Source: Phycisphaerales bacterium (GTDB lineage: Bacteria; Planctomycetota; Phycisphaerae; Phycisphaerales; UBA1924). From it: 64,000 nt of DNA. The stretch lies in contig JADLFW010000010.1 of assembly GCA_020849615.1 (NCBI GenBank), forward strand, positions 110,303 to 174,302. The letters run 5' to 3'. The notes beneath the pieces were generated by a model that was not told the DNA's origin, did not search any database, and saw nothing but the letters and a program-made list of their open reading frames with translations. Positions 16,216-24,719 of this stretch are shown here, piece after piece. A program made the translations under genes and the position numbers. How positions within the stretch are numbered: the stretch's first letter is position 1; every line of letters starts with the position of its first letter.

Positions 16216-16788
16216 GTGAACAGCGACAGGCAAGCAAGGCGGAGAGGGCGTTGGGCGCGAATGGCGGCGATCGCCGCGGGTGTGGCGGCGCTGTGGGCGG
16301 GCGGGGGGTGCTCATCGACCCCGCCGGCGCCGAGCGCGGAAGCCCCGGCCGACTTCTCGGTGGCGGTGGTGGTGCGCGTTCCGGATGCGCAGGCGGATGC
16401 GTGGACCGCCGGGGACCGCTCGCAGCCGCGGGCGGTGAGGCCCGCGCGGTATCTGCTGGAGGCGGATGACCTGCTCCGGGTGGTGATCGGTCCCGGCGGG
16501 TTGCCCAAGACGTTCCCGCCGCCGACTCGGCGCCTGACCAAATCGCAGGTGGATGCGCTGTGGCACCGGGTGCGGGATTCGGGGCTGTTGACCGAGGGGG
16601 AGCAGGCCTCGCGCGAGGCGCTGGGCCAGGAGTTCGCGGACAGGCCCGCGCCTGTATCGGAGCCGATGGCCCTGATGGTGATCCGGGCGGATGGCCATCG
16701 CATCTACCGGCGCGAGGCGATGGCGCCGGGGTCCGCGGCGTACCAGCTCACGGATGCCCTGGCGGAGCTGGCGTGGATCGATCCGTGA
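16216..16788 (+). CDS. Lipoprotein of unknown function
   Basis: 190 residues, GTG start at 16216 with GGAGG 6 nt upstream. The signal is an Arg-rich n-region, a hydrophobic AAIAAGVAALWAGG core and a GGC lipobox with Cys at about residue 32. The mature part has a Ser/Pro/Ala-rich start and then a compact domain with mixed beta and helix character. I do not recognise it. TAGACT at 16192-16197 is a plausible -10 box. It is divergent from pheT. Confidence 0.75.
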   Translation: MNSDRQARRRGRWARMAAIAAGVAALWAGGGCSSTPPAPSAEAPADFSVAVVVRVPDAQADAWTAGDRSQPRAVRPARYLLEADDLLRVVIGPGGLPKTFPPPTRRLTKSQVDALWHRVRDSGLLTEGEQASREALGQEFADRPAPVSEPMALMVIRADGHRIYRREAMAPGSAAYQLTDALAELAWIDP

Positions 16789-16843
16789 GCGTGCGGATTG
16801 AGTTTGTTAGTTACCCGGATCGGGGCGATGACCTGGGATGAGA

Positions 16844-17254
16844 TTACGGTCTGAGGAGAATCGGCGGATTGCCGTCGATCCACACGCCTGTGTGTTCGTG
16901 ATCCCCGCGAATGGTGATCTCGATCGGCGCGGCGGGGATGGAGAAGAGCACGTAGCCGCGCGGGCCGCGGAGGCCGGGCCCGGCGACGGCAAGGAGATAG
17001 GTCACGCCGCGGGTGCCGCGTTTCCAGCTGGTGCGCTGGCCCGGCTGCAGCGGGCTGACTTGATTGAAGAGTGAATCCCAGTCGCGGGAGTTGTCGGCGC
17101 CTTCACGGAAGGGGATGAGTTCCGCGGAGATGGGGACGGAGCTGCGGTTGGTGATGCCGAGGGGGTAACTCGCCGCGCAGCCGCCGAGAGCGCCGGCGAG
17201 GACGGCGAGCGTGGCGGCGAGGATCGAGCGGGCGCGGGCCCGGCGGGGAGGCAT
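16844..17254 (-). CDS. Small lipoprotein of unknown function
   Basis: 136 residues with an Arg-rich n-region and a lipobox GGC (Cys at about residue 27). The rest looks like an all-beta domain beginning YPLGITNRSSVPISAELI. The product encoded at 33046 has a similar plan (short beta-rich lipoprotein whose mature start reads YTVKVHNEGQRPVRVRLI), so the two may be distant relatives. TACAGT lies 8 nt before the ATG at 17254 and there is no Shine-Dalgarno sequence. Confidence 0.7.
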   Translation of the reverse strand: MPPRRARARSILAATLAVLAGALGGCAASYPLGITNRSSVPISAELIPFREGADNSRDWDSLFNQVSPLQPGQRTSWKRGTRGVTYLLAVAGPGLRGPRGYVLFSIPAAPIEITIRGDHEHTGVWIDGNPPILLRP

Positions 17255-17262
17255 GGGGGACA

Positions 17263-17268
17263 ACTGTA
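17263..17268 (-). promoter_or_regulatory. TACAGT -10-like box, leaderless configuration
   Basis: TACAGT on the minus strand, 8 nt before the lipoprotein ATG. The same hexamer precedes mqnA with a 6-nt gap. Confidence 0.45.
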
Positions 17269-17516
17269 TCGGGATCGCGGCGCGGGCCCGGCGCCTGGAA
17301 GCAGCCCGCGCCGGGAACAACATTGCGCTGCATTCCCGTGCGGGATTGGGCCGATTGATGTGCGGTCCGGTGGCATGGTCGATCGGCAGCGCGCCGCGGA
17401 AATCAACCGCGAGCGGCCTGGAATGATCCTCGCGGGGTACGCCCTTCTCGCTGGATGAGTTCCTGCAGTCCGTGCGCTCGGCGCTCGACGGGCCAAGGGC
17501 ATGAGCCGGCGTTCGG

Positions 17517-18614
17517 TCACGGCGCGGGCCGGGCCAGCCGCTCGAGCACCAGCGGGATGGCGGGCGGCGGCGCATCGCGTGGCGACTCCTCCACCATCCG
17601 GGCCATGCGCTCGGTGAACGCGATCCGCTTGACCAATGAGCGGTGGTTGGCCTCGACGATGGTGTAGTCATCCACTCCGGCGAGCGGGGTCGAATCCAGG
17701 GGCACAACGCCGTCGCCGAGTTCGGCGACCAGCAGCTTGCCGCGGGAGACCCAGCGGCCGACGCGCTCCGCGCCGAGTGTTTCGACGATAGTGGCGTTCT
17801 GGGAGACGGTCTCGAAGCCGATCCGTGCCGGGTCGGTGATGCGGGCCGCGATGATGGAGAAGGCCACGCTGCGCGGCAAGGCCCGGGAGTTGAGATCCTT
17901 AAGGAAGTCGGAGCCGGGCAGCAGGTCGTCTGCAGCGCGTCCCTTGCGGGCCTCGGGGTCATCGGGGTCGAGGGCCCGCCAGTTGTCGGATTCGTAGGCC
18001 CGGATGAGCCGCTCGCGGAACTCCAGGACGCCGCGGTAGCGGGCCAGGGGGGAGCCGTGGTTGGGTGTGCCCAGGGTGATGAGGCGGTCGATATCGGGGA
18101 GGCCGTTGTGGCCGCTGGCTTCACCCGCGTAGAGGCCCGGGCGCGTGAGGCAGTCGCGGGCGACAAGCCCGCCCATCGAATGAGCGACGATGTCGACGTG
18201 CCGGACGCCGCGGCGGTGGAGGTCTCGGAGGTGCCCCGTCAGAAGGGAGGCGGAATCGGCGATGGGGTCGTCATTGGGGTATTCGAAGCGGGTGACGGTG
18301 TGGCCCGCGGATTGGAGGGCGGGGGCGAGGTCATCCCAGATGCCGCCGATCTCATCGAGGCCGTGGATGAGGATCACGATGCGCTCAGGGACGGGCTGGT
18401 GGTCGAGGGTGATCCAGGTCAGGCCCGAGAGCAGGCCCGGCGCCGGCGCGCCCGGAGAGGGGGCGGCGGGGTCGGCCAGGAGATAGATGCCTCTGGGGGG
18501 GTCGAGGCCCGGCGGCGGTGTGGCGGGAACGGGCAGCGCGAGGACGGCGAGGGCGATCATCCCGAGGAGGAGACCGGTGAACCGGTCCAGCGCGCTGAGG
18601 ACTTCGAATCGCAT
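17517..18614 (-). CDS. Alpha/beta hydrolase, lipase/PGAP1-like, membrane-anchored or secreted
   Basis: 365 residues. After an N-terminal hydrophobic signal-anchor (about residues 8-30) and a Pro-rich stretch comes an alpha/beta-hydrolase domain: IVILIHGLDEIGGIW (oxyanion HG motif), VDIVAHSMGGLVARD with the nucleophile Ser in HSMGG, and LGTPNHGSPLA, the typical lipase/PGAP1-type TPNxGS motif. A late Asp/His pair (GDGVVPL, EANHRSL) would complete the triad. It probably hydrolyses an ester or lipid at the envelope; the substrate is unknown. The start at 18614 has GGGGGAAG 6 nt upstream; an ATG at 18677 with GGAAG is a close alternative. Confidence 0.85.
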   Translation of the reverse strand: MRFEVLSALDRFTGLLLGMIALAVLALPVPATPPPGLDPPRGIYLLADPAAPSPGAPAPGLLSGLTWITLDHQPVPERIVILIHGLDEIGGIWDDLAPALQSAGHTVTRFEYPNDDPIADSASLLTGHLRDLHRRGVRHVDIVAHSMGGLVARDCLTRPGLYAGEASGHNGLPDIDRLITLGTPNHGSPLARYRGVLEFRERLIRAYESDNWRALDPDDPEARKGRAADDLLPGSDFLKDLNSRALPRSVAFSIIAARITDPARIGFETVSQNATIVETLGAERVGRWVSRGKLLVAELGDGVVPLDSTPLAGVDDYTIVEANHRSLVKRIAFTERMARMVEESPRDAPPPAIPLVLERLARPAP

Positions 18615-18770
18615 GCTGAACTTCCCCCGCCGGGCTGGGCCGGCCGCGTCTTTCTTGAGCGGGAAGTCCTGGCCCATCCGGGTCTTCCGCTCATCGGCCC
18701 GCCCGCCGGCCTTGTTGGGAAAGACGGGCCGGGCCTGTCGGCCGCACCGCAAGGGTAAGCCCCGCCGGGC

Positions 18771-18776
18771 TAGACT
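18771..18776 (+). promoter_or_regulatory. TAGACT -10-like box of lptB
   Basis: TAGACT lies 10 nt before the GTG start of lptB. No Shine-Dalgarno sequence is visible, so the mRNA would be leaderless or have a leader of about 3-4 nt. Confidence 0.45.
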
Positions 18777-18786
18777 GTCTGACCTC

Positions 18787-19608
18787 GTGCCGTTGCTTGA
18801 AACTGTCAATCTGCGCAAGTCTTACGCCGACCGCCAGGTCGTCAACGATGTGTCGTTCTACGTCGACCACGCGGAGATCGTGGGGCTGCTGGGCCGGAAC
18901 GGGGCCGGGAAGACGACCTCGTTCCGCATGACGATCGGCATGATCGAGTCCGATGCCGGGCGGGTGTTCTTTGATGGCCGGGATGTGACAGGGCTGGCGA
19001 TGTACCAGCGGGCCCGGCTGGGGATGGGGTACCTGTCGCAGGAGCCCAGTGTTTTCCAGCGGATGACGTGCGAGCAGAATCTGCTGGCGATCCTGGAGAC
19101 GTTGAACATCTCGCGGCGGGAGCGGCAGCTGCGGGCCGGGGAACTGCTGGAGCAGTTCGGGCTGAACCACAAGGCCCGGCACCTGGCCCGGACGTGCTCG
19201 GGGGGGGAGCGGCGGAAGCTGGAGATCGCCCGGGCGCTGGTGACGCGGCCGAGGCTGATCCTGCTGGATGAGCCGTTCTCGGGGGTGGACCCGATCGCGG
19301 TGGAGGATCTGCAGCACGAGGTGCGCAAGCTGGCGGATTCGGGGATCGCGTTCCTGATCACGGACCACAACGTGCAGCAGACGCTGCGGGTGTGCGACCG
19401 GGCCTGCATCATCGATGAGGGCAAGCGCTTCGCCGAGGGCACACCCAAGGCGCTGATCAACGACCCGATGGTGCGGCGGGTGTACCTGGGGTCGCTGTTC
19501 CGGGGGGATGAGTTCGACCACATCCCGGCCCGGGAGCCGCGGGCGGGGCAGGCGGCGGTCTCGGGCGTTTCAGGGGTGAACGGGAACGGGCATCACCCGG
19601 TGGCGTGA
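18787..19608 (+). CDS. lptB: LPS export ABC transporter ATP-binding protein
   Basis: 273 residues. LptB is the cytoplasmic ATPase of the Lpt complex that extracts lipopolysaccharide from the inner membrane. Seen: Walker A GRNGAGKT at about residues 36-43, the family-typical TSFRMTIGMIESDAGRVFFDG, GMGYLSQEPSVFQRMTCEQNL, the signature CSGGERRKLEIARAL, Walker B LILLDEPFSGVDP and the H-loop TDHNVQQTL. A roughly 30-residue tail past the usual end carries an extra Gly/Asn-rich stretch. The start is taken as GTG 18787, where homology begins. lptA/lptC/rpoN, the usual neighbours, are not adjacent. Confidence 0.93.
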   Translation: MPLLETVNLRKSYADRQVVNDVSFYVDHAEIVGLLGRNGAGKTTSFRMTIGMIESDAGRVFFDGRDVTGLAMYQRARLGMGYLSQEPSVFQRMTCEQNLLAILETLNISRRERQLRAGELLEQFGLNHKARHLARTCSGGERRKLEIARALVTRPRLILLDEPFSGVDPIAVEDLQHEVRKLADSGIAFLITDHNVQQTLRVCDRACIIDEGKRFAEGTPKALINDPMVRRVYLGSLFRGDEFDHIPAREPRAGQAAVSGVSGVNGNGHHPVA

Positions 19609-19613
19609 AGCGG

Positions 19614-19619
19614 TATTCT
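19614..19619 (+). promoter_or_regulatory. TATTCT -10-like box, leaderless configuration
   Basis: TATTCT lies 7 nt before the ATG at 19627, just after the lptB stop, with no ribosome-binding site. It is the third such TATTCT in the window. Confidence 0.55.
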
Positions 19620-19626
19620 GAAGCGC

Positions 19627-20130
19627 ATGAGCCGAGCCAAGGGACTCATCTCGATGCTGGCGGTCGCCGCGATGGCGGCGGTGCTGCCGGGGTGCCTGGA
19701 GCGGCGGCTGAGCATCACCTCGGAGCCGCCCGGCGCGCTGGTGTGGGTGAACGATGTGGAGCTGGGCCGGACGCCGGTCGAGGCCGACTTCACGTTCTAC
19801 GGCGAGTACGACGTGCGGCTGCAGCTGGATGGCTACGAGCCGATCCAGAAGCGGATGACCGCATCGCAGCCGCTGCACGAGTACCCGCCGTTTGACCTGG
19901 TGGCGGGGGCGCTGCCGGTGGACTTCGAGAACGTGGTGAAGTGGCATTTCGACCTGCAGCCCGCGCTCGAGCAGAGCCAGACGCCCGAGGAGTTCGAGAA
20001 GGGGCTGCTGGAGCGGGCGCGGGGGACGCGGGAGAAGCTGGTGCCGGCGGAAGAGGCGAAGGCGGAAGAGGCCGGGCCCGTGGAACCCACCCCGCCGGAA
20101 GCAAAGCCCGAAGAAGCGCCGCCGAAGTAG
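19627..20130 (+). CDS. PEGA-domain lipoprotein
   Basis: 167 residues. Lipoprotein signal with lipobox LPGC (Cys at about residue 23), then a PEGA domain: ITSEPPGALVWVNDVELGRTPVE with the SxPxGAxVxVNxxxxGxTP pattern, and YEVRLQLDGYEPI-type second half. PEGA domains are found in surface proteins and bind cell-wall or carbohydrate material in some cases. The C-terminal third is charged and Pro/Glu/Ala-rich, ending EEAPPK. It follows lptB by 18 bases but has its own leaderless-type promoter box. Confidence 0.85.
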   Translation: MSRAKGLISMLAVAAMAAVLPGCLERRLSITSEPPGALVWVNDVELGRTPVEADFTFYGEYDVRLQLDGYEPIQKRMTASQPLHEYPPFDLVAGALPVDFENVVKWHFDLQPALEQSQTPEEFEKGLLERARGTREKLVPAEEAKAEEAGPVEPTPPEAKPEEAPPK

Positions 20131-20202
20131 CGCCCTGTTGCGGATGTTGAACGCTCGAGAAGACCGCGACTTGCTTCGAAGACTCGGCAAGTCACGGGCA
20201 CG

Positions 20203-20829
20203 CTATCTCCCCGGCACACCCTTGACGGTCGAGCCATCGGGGACGTTGCGGACGATCACCGCGCCGGCGCCGATGATGCATCCCCCCCCGATGCGGATGT
20301 TCGGGAGGACTCGCGCTCCCAGCCCGACGAGGGTGTCGGGCCCGATGGTGACGTTGCCGCCCAGCACCGCGCCGGGGGCGATGTGGGCGTTCTCGCCGAT
20401 GGCGCAGTCGTGCTCGACGATGGCGCCCGAGTTGATGATGGCGTGGTGCTCGACGCTGGCGCAGGCGTGGATGATGGCGCCGGGCCCGGCGAAGATGCCC
20501 AGGCCCAGGCAGGCGGAGGGGGAGACGATCGCGCGCGGGTGGATGATGTTGATGGGCAGCGGCCCGGCCGATGCGGACAGGACGGTGAGGACGGCCCGGC
20601 GGGCCTTGAGATCGCCCAGGGCGAGGATCCAGGGCCGGTCCGGCGCGCCGGCGCGGGAGCCGGGCAGCGCGCCCTGCCAGGTGAAGCGAGGGGACTGAGT
20701 GGCGAGCTGGGCCTCGCGGTGGTCATCGAGGAAACCTTCGATGTCGAGGCCGAGGAGTTCGGCGGCATCGGCCACGACGCGGCCGTGCCCGCCCCCGCCG
20801 ATGATGAGGATCTCGCTTGGCCCGGCCAT
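20203..20829 (-). CDS. NeuD/PglD-like sugar O-acyltransferase
   Basis: 208 residues. N-terminal Rossmann-like domain (ILIIGGGGHGRVVADAAELLG) followed by a left-handed beta-helix with hexapeptide repeats (HPRAIVSPSACLG, EHHAIINSGAIVEHDCAIG, HIAPGAVLGGNVTIG, DTLVGLGARVLPN, GCIIGAGAVIVRN) ending GSTVKGVPGR. This is the NeuD/PglD plan, which transfers acetyl or other acyl groups to sugar nucleotides. The catalytic His is expected in the EHD(C) segment (EHDCAIG). It fits envelope glycan synthesis. AAAGGGG lies upstream of the start. An upstream terminator (20863-20891) isolates it from the PEP-CTERM gene. Confidence 0.9.
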   Translation of the reverse strand: MAGPSEILIIGGGGHGRVVADAAELLGLDIEGFLDDHREAQLATQSPRFTWQGALPGSRAGAPDRPWILALGDLKARRAVLTVLSASAGPLPINIIHPRAIVSPSACLGLGIFAGPGAIIHACASVEHHAIINSGAIVEHDCAIGENAHIAPGAVLGGNVTIGPDTLVGLGARVLPNIRIGGGCIIGAGAVIVRNVPDGSTVKGVPGR

Positions 20830-20862
20830 GGCAGCCCCTTTCCGCGGGCAGCATACCCGACG

Positions 20863-20891
20863 AAAAAAGCCGGGCCCGTGGTGGGCCCGGC
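20863..20891 (-). terminator. Rho-independent terminator
   Basis: A 9-bp GC stem (20869-20877 with 20883-20891, GCCGGGCCC/GGGCCCGGC) with a 5-base loop, followed on the minus strand by a six-base U-tract (A-run at 20863-20868). It lies 50 bases past the PEP-CTERM gene's stop, in the right orientation to end that transcript. Confidence 0.88.
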
Positions 20892-20940
20892 TGTGGGCGG
20901 CAAGTCAGGGGGATTTCCCCGCTGTCGGGCGCTCGGAGGT

Positions 20941-21867
20941 TCAGCGCCGCCGGCGCAGGCCCGCCAGCCCGGCAACGGCGAGGAGGCTCGCGGCGGCCGG
21001 GGCGGGGATGGTGGTGGGGTTGATGTACTGGGCGTTGACGCCGGTGATCATGGCGGTGCTGGTGCCCGAGCCGAAGCTGTAGACGGAGGCGGAGTCGCCG
21101 TTGGTCCAGAGGAGGTCGCCGTTGCCGAGGATGTAGCCGCCGCGCGGGCCGGTGCCGGCGGCGTAGACGGCGAGCTCGGTGCCGTCGGAGGTGTACTCGT
21201 AGATCCCGTCATCGGGGGAGAAGCCGGCGACGAAGAGATGGCCATCGGAGGGGCGGATGTAGATCTGCTGGGCGAAGTCGAGATCTCCCGCAGCGCCCGT
21301 CGAGCTGATGAGGGTGCCGAGGTGGGCGCCGTCAAGGCTGAAGCGGTCGACATCGTCGGTGGTGCTGTCGCTGACGAGCAGTTCGTCGCCGCGGAGCTTG
21401 ACATCGAAGGGGCTGGTGCTGCCGGTGCCGGGGATGCGGAAAGAGCGGACGAACGCGCCGGCGAGGGTGAACTGGGCGACCTGGCCCGAGTAGGTGCCCG
21501 AGCCGCAGGTGACGTAGACGTGGTCGGCGGTCACCTCGAAGCCGCGGATGTTGTCGAGGCCCTGGGCCGAGCCGGCGACGGTGCCGAGGTAGGCCCCGGT
21601 GGCGCTGTATCGGAAGATGCCATCGCCGATCTGGTCGGAAACCCAGATCTCAGAACCGACCTGCATGGCCTCCTTGGGGGATGAGAGGTGACCGCCGCCC
21701 GCGGCGGGATCGACGATGAAGCTGGCGTTGATCACCGAGCCGTCGAAGGCGTTGAGGAGCATCACGCGGTCGCCGGTCCAGTCGGGCACGAGCAGGCCCT
21801 GGGCGTGGGCGGCGCCGGCGGCTGCGCTGAGGGTCACCATCGCGGTCAACATCGAACGGATCTTCAT
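20941..21867 (-). CDS. Secreted beta-propeller-like protein with PEP-CTERM anchor
   Basis: 308 residues, start at 21867 with AGGAG 8 nt upstream. A Sec signal peptide ends near AHA/Q (about residue 22). The mature part has NHL/propeller-like repeats with SDQIGDGIFRYSATGAYLGT, VTCGSGTYSGQVAQFTLAG and VSDSTTDDVDRFSLDGAHLG, each a strand-turn unit ending in aromatic-DG or AG. The C-terminus IPAPAAASLLAVAGLAGL followed by Arg residues is a classical PEP-CTERM sorting signal. It is probably exported and anchored by an exosortase. Ligand unknown. Confidence 0.85.
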   Translation of the reverse strand: MKIRSMLTAMVTLSAAAGAAHAQGLLVPDWTGDRVMLLNAFDGSVINASFIVDPAAGGGHLSSPKEAMQVGSEIWVSDQIGDGIFRYSATGAYLGTVAGSAQGLDNIRGFEVTADHVYVTCGSGTYSGQVAQFTLAGAFVRSFRIPGTGSTSPFDVKLRGDELLVSDSTTDDVDRFSLDGAHLGTLISSTGAAGDLDFAQQIYIRPSDGHLFVAGFSPDDGIYEYTSDGTELAVYAAGTGPRGGYILGNGDLLWTNGDSASVYSFGSGTSTAMITGVNAQYINPTTIPAPAAASLLAVAGLAGLRRRR

Positions 21868-22105
21868 GTCCTTGGCTCCTTCTCTCGAAACTGTTGAGTG
21901 AACATACACCGAGGCCCGGCTTGAGCGGCCCGAACCAGCCGATCACGGGGCGCGGAAACAGCCTTGTATCGGAACGTGTTGTTCAAAACCCCAGCCCACG
22001 CTCGGGCCGCGAACGCGGCCCGGTACCTCCCATCGTCTCCGGCGGCATTCTAAGGACCGGGCCGCCGGCGAACAACGGGAAAACGCGCGGGCCGGGCGCG
22101 GCTCA

Positions 22106-22111
22106 TACAGT
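22106..22111 (+). promoter_or_regulatory. TACAGT -10-like box of mqnA, leaderless configuration
   Basis: TACAGT is followed by six bases and the mqnA ATG; no Shine-Dalgarno sequence. Confidence 0.5.
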
Positions 22112-22117
22112 TGCGGC

Positions 22118-23014
22118 ATGCGAGACATCCGTCTTGGCGTCGTGCGGTACCTGAACACCATCCCGCTCATCGAGGGGCTGGACAAGCTCGCGGGGCTGTC
22201 GCTGACGGCGGCGGTGCCGGCCAAGCTGGCGGGCATGCTCGCGGCGGGCGAAGTGGACATCGCGCTGGCGTCGGTGATCGATGCGGCCCGGGGAGAATCC
22301 GAGGTCGTGCTGATCCCATCGGGGATGATCGGGTGCGATGGCCCGACCATGACGGTGCGGCTCTTCTCGGCGGTGCCGTTCGAGCGGGTGAGCCGCGTGC
22401 ACGCGGACACGGATAGCCACACTTCTGTGGTTCTGGCCCGGGTGGTCCTGGCCCGGCGGTTCGGTGTGAGCCCGGAAGTCGTCGATTTCGACGCCCGGGA
22501 GCGGATGGAGGTCTCTCCGGCCGGGCCGGGGATGGAATGGCCCGAGACGCTCCTGTTGATCGGGGACAAGGTGGTCGCCGATCCGCCGCCGGCGGAGCGG
22601 TACCCTTACCAGCTCGACCTGGGCGAGCAGTGGCGGGAAATGACCGGGCTTCCGTTCGTGTACGCCGTATGGATGTGCCGGGCCGCCGACCTGAGCGACC
22701 CGGAAAAGGCGGAGGCCATCGCCGGCGCAGCGGCGCTGCTGGACCGGCAGGTGCGGCACAACATGACGCGACTGGACTGGCTCGTGCGGAAACGGGCCGC
22801 CGAGCACCGCTGGCCCGAGGACCTTGCCCGGCGGTACCTGGTCGAACTGCTGCGCTACCGCGTAGGCTCGCGCGAGCGGGAGGCGGTGGGGGAGTTCCTG
22901 AAGGCCGCGGCCAGTGTCGGGGCGTGTGCACCGCGGACGATGAGTTGGCTGGGCCCGGCGCCGGCGGAAGGTGTCGGCGCGATCTCGGGCGCTTCCGGAG
23001 CGGTCACGGTCTGA
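22118..23014 (+). CDS. mqnA: Chorismate dehydratase MqnA (futalosine menaquinone pathway)
   Basis: 298 residues. MqnA converts chorismate to 3-enolpyruvylbenzoate, the first step of the futalosine route to menaquinone. Seen: RLGVVRYLNTIPLIEGL at the start, AGEVDIALASVI, and the hallmark DTDSHTSVVLARVVL followed by RFGVSPE and FVYAVWMCR. Fold: periplasmic-binding-protein-like two-lobe domain used as an enzyme. Other mqn genes are not in the window. It links to the alternative complex III genes at 58-64 kb, which would oxidise menaquinol. A leaderless-type promoter box lies 6 nt before the ATG, and the sigma-like gene follows 13 bases after the stop. Confidence 0.92.
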   Translation: MRDIRLGVVRYLNTIPLIEGLDKLAGLSLTAAVPAKLAGMLAAGEVDIALASVIDAARGESEVVLIPSGMIGCDGPTMTVRLFSAVPFERVSRVHADTDSHTSVVLARVVLARRFGVSPEVVDFDARERMEVSPAGPGMEWPETLLLIGDKVVADPPPAERYPYQLDLGEQWREMTGLPFVYAVWMCRAADLSDPEKAEAIAGAAALLDRQVRHNMTRLDWLVRKRAAEHRWPEDLARRYLVELLRYRVGSREREAVGEFLKAAASVGACAPRTMSWLGPAPAEGVGAISGASGAVTV

Positions 23015-23027
23015 TGGCGGGAGCCGG

Positions 23028-24719
23028 ATGCCCCCACTTCCCCGGTTGAGATCACCCGTGCTTGCGGAACTGGAGCGGCAGCTGCGCTTCGCGCCGGCGG
23101 ATGCGCTGCGGCGTCACCTGGAGCGGGTGGAGGCGATGGCGGGGGAGATCGATGCGGAGGGGAAGTACCCGGAGGACTGGGTGGCCTTCCGCGTGACGGG
23201 GTACCGGCCGCCGGCCTCGGGCCATGCGGTGGTGACGGGGGAGGCGCTCTTGGGGGACATCTCGGCGCTGGCCGAGCGGCTGAGCGATGCGGCGGGGGTG
23301 ACATGGGTCGAGGCGCGGGAGCGGGACCGGGCGCTGGATGCCGATGAGGTGTGCGCGCGGTGGAGCATCAGCCGCAAGACGCTGGAGCGGTACCGCAGGC
23401 GCGGGCTGCCGGCCCGGCGGGTGTCGGTCGAGAAGGGGCTGAGCAAGCTGGCGTTCCTGCCGGAGGTCGTGGGGCGGTTCGAGCGCACGCACGAGCTGAA
23501 CCTGAAGCGGGCGGCGTCGTTCACGCGCATCGACGCCCGGACGCGGGCCCGGATGCTGCGCCGGGCGGTGCGGTACCGGCGGAAGTTCGACTGCTCGCTG
23601 AACCAGGTCGCGGCCCGGCTGGCGGAGCGCTTCGACCGCAGCCATGAGGCGGTGCGTCAGCTGCTGCGGCGGCAGCCGCGGACGGGTCCGGGCCCGGCGT
23701 TTGATCGCCGCGAGCCGCTGCGGGAGCGGCAGCGGCGGGTGATCCTGCGGGCGTGGCGGCGCGGGCTGGAGGCGTCGGACCTGGCGGCGTGGTTCGGCGT
23801 GTCGCGCGGCGCGGTGCTGCGGGCGCTGAACGTGGAGCGGGCCCGGCTGCTGCGCGGGCTGCTGGAGACAGCGCTGGCGACGGTGCCATCGCCGCCGCTG
23901 TTCGAGCGGGCCGATGCGGATGACGTGCTGCTGTCGGCGCCGAGCGTGCGGGAGGGGCTCGCGCCGCCGCCCGTCACGGACCTCCTGGAATGGATCGAGG
24001 CGGCGCGGGTGCGCGAGGTGGTGGGCCCGGCCGAGGAGCAGACGCGGCTGGCGGCGTACCAGTTCCTGCGCCACCGGGCCGCGCGGGCCGCGCAGGGGCT
24101 GAACCTCTCGCACCCTTCGGGATCCGCGCTGGATGAGGCGGAGACGCGTCTGCGCTGGGCCGGGCTGCTCAAGGCGCTGATCGTGCGGTCGCAGTTTGCG
24201 CTGCTGGTCGAGACGTGCGAGGGAAGGCTGGCCCGGCCGCTCGAGGACATGCGGGCCGCGGACCTGGCGCCGCTTCTGCACGGCGCGGTCACCGCGATCG
24301 GGCTGGCGCTCGATCACCACGACCACACCAAGGGCGGGCGCCTGGCGGCGGCGGCCGGGCTGGCGGTGGACCGCTTCACCGCGCGGTGGCTGCGGGATCA
24401 CGCGCCGGGGGTGTCGATGACGCACCGGGCCACACCGCGGCTGCGCACGGGACTGCCGTTCAGCGACTGGACGATCGGGCTTTGCGCCTGGCGGGCGTGG
24501 CTGGACCCCGACCCGCGGCTGCGCAGCGCTTCGAAGGCGATCGAGCCCGGCCTGGCCCGAATCCTGGCGATGCGGTTCGGATGGACGGGCGGGCCGCCGG
24601 TGTCGCAGAAGCAGCTGTCGATGATGCTGGGTGTTCCGCTTGTGCACGCCGCGCGGATGGAGCGAAAGGCGCTGCGGGCCGCGCTGACGCTGGCCCGCGC
24701 GGGCGGGGCTGGGACGTGA
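23028..24719 (+). CDS. Divergent sigma-70-like protein with N-terminal HTH modules
   Basis: 563 residues, GGGAG 4 nt before the ATG. From N to C: a helical segment with YPEDWVAFRVTGYRP; an HTH (about 103-131, CARWSISRKTLERYRRRGL); a second (171-214); a third (230-278, SDLAAWFGVSRGAVLRALN); a region like sigma-70 region 2 (about 381-458, PLEDMRAADLA ... HDHTKGGRLAAAAGLAVDRF); and at 508-557 a clear region-4-like stretch (ILAMRFGWTGGPPVSQKQL, then MERKALRAAL). The N-terminal part matches my memory of a planctomycete sigma-factor type. Here the core is eroded: region 2 aromatics (FSTYATWW in RpoD) are replaced by Ala/Leu, and the recognition-helix residues differ. It may be a specialised sigma or a sigma-derived regulator. 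It overlaps the next gene by 4 bases. Confidence 0.6.
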   Translation: MPPLPRLRSPVLAELERQLRFAPADALRRHLERVEAMAGEIDAEGKYPEDWVAFRVTGYRPPASGHAVVTGEALLGDISALAERLSDAAGVTWVEARERDRALDADEVCARWSISRKTLERYRRRGLPARRVSVEKGLSKLAFLPEVVGRFERTHELNLKRAASFTRIDARTRARMLRRAVRYRRKFDCSLNQVAARLAERFDRSHEAVRQLLRRQPRTGPGPAFDRREPLRERQRRVILRAWRRGLEASDLAAWFGVSRGAVLRALNVERARLLRGLLETALATVPSPPLFERADADDVLLSAPSVREGLAPPPVTDLLEWIEAARVREVVGPAEEQTRLAAYQFLRHRAARAAQGLNLSHPSGSALDEAETRLRWAGLLKALIVRSQFALLVETCEGRLARPLEDMRAADLAPLLHGAVTAIGLALDHHDHTKGGRLAAAAGLAVDRFTARWLRDHAPGVSMTHRATPRLRTGLPFSDWTIGLCAWRAWLDPDPRLRSASKAIEPGLARILAMRFGWTGGPPVSQKQLSMMLGVPLVHAARMERKALRAALTLARAGGAGT

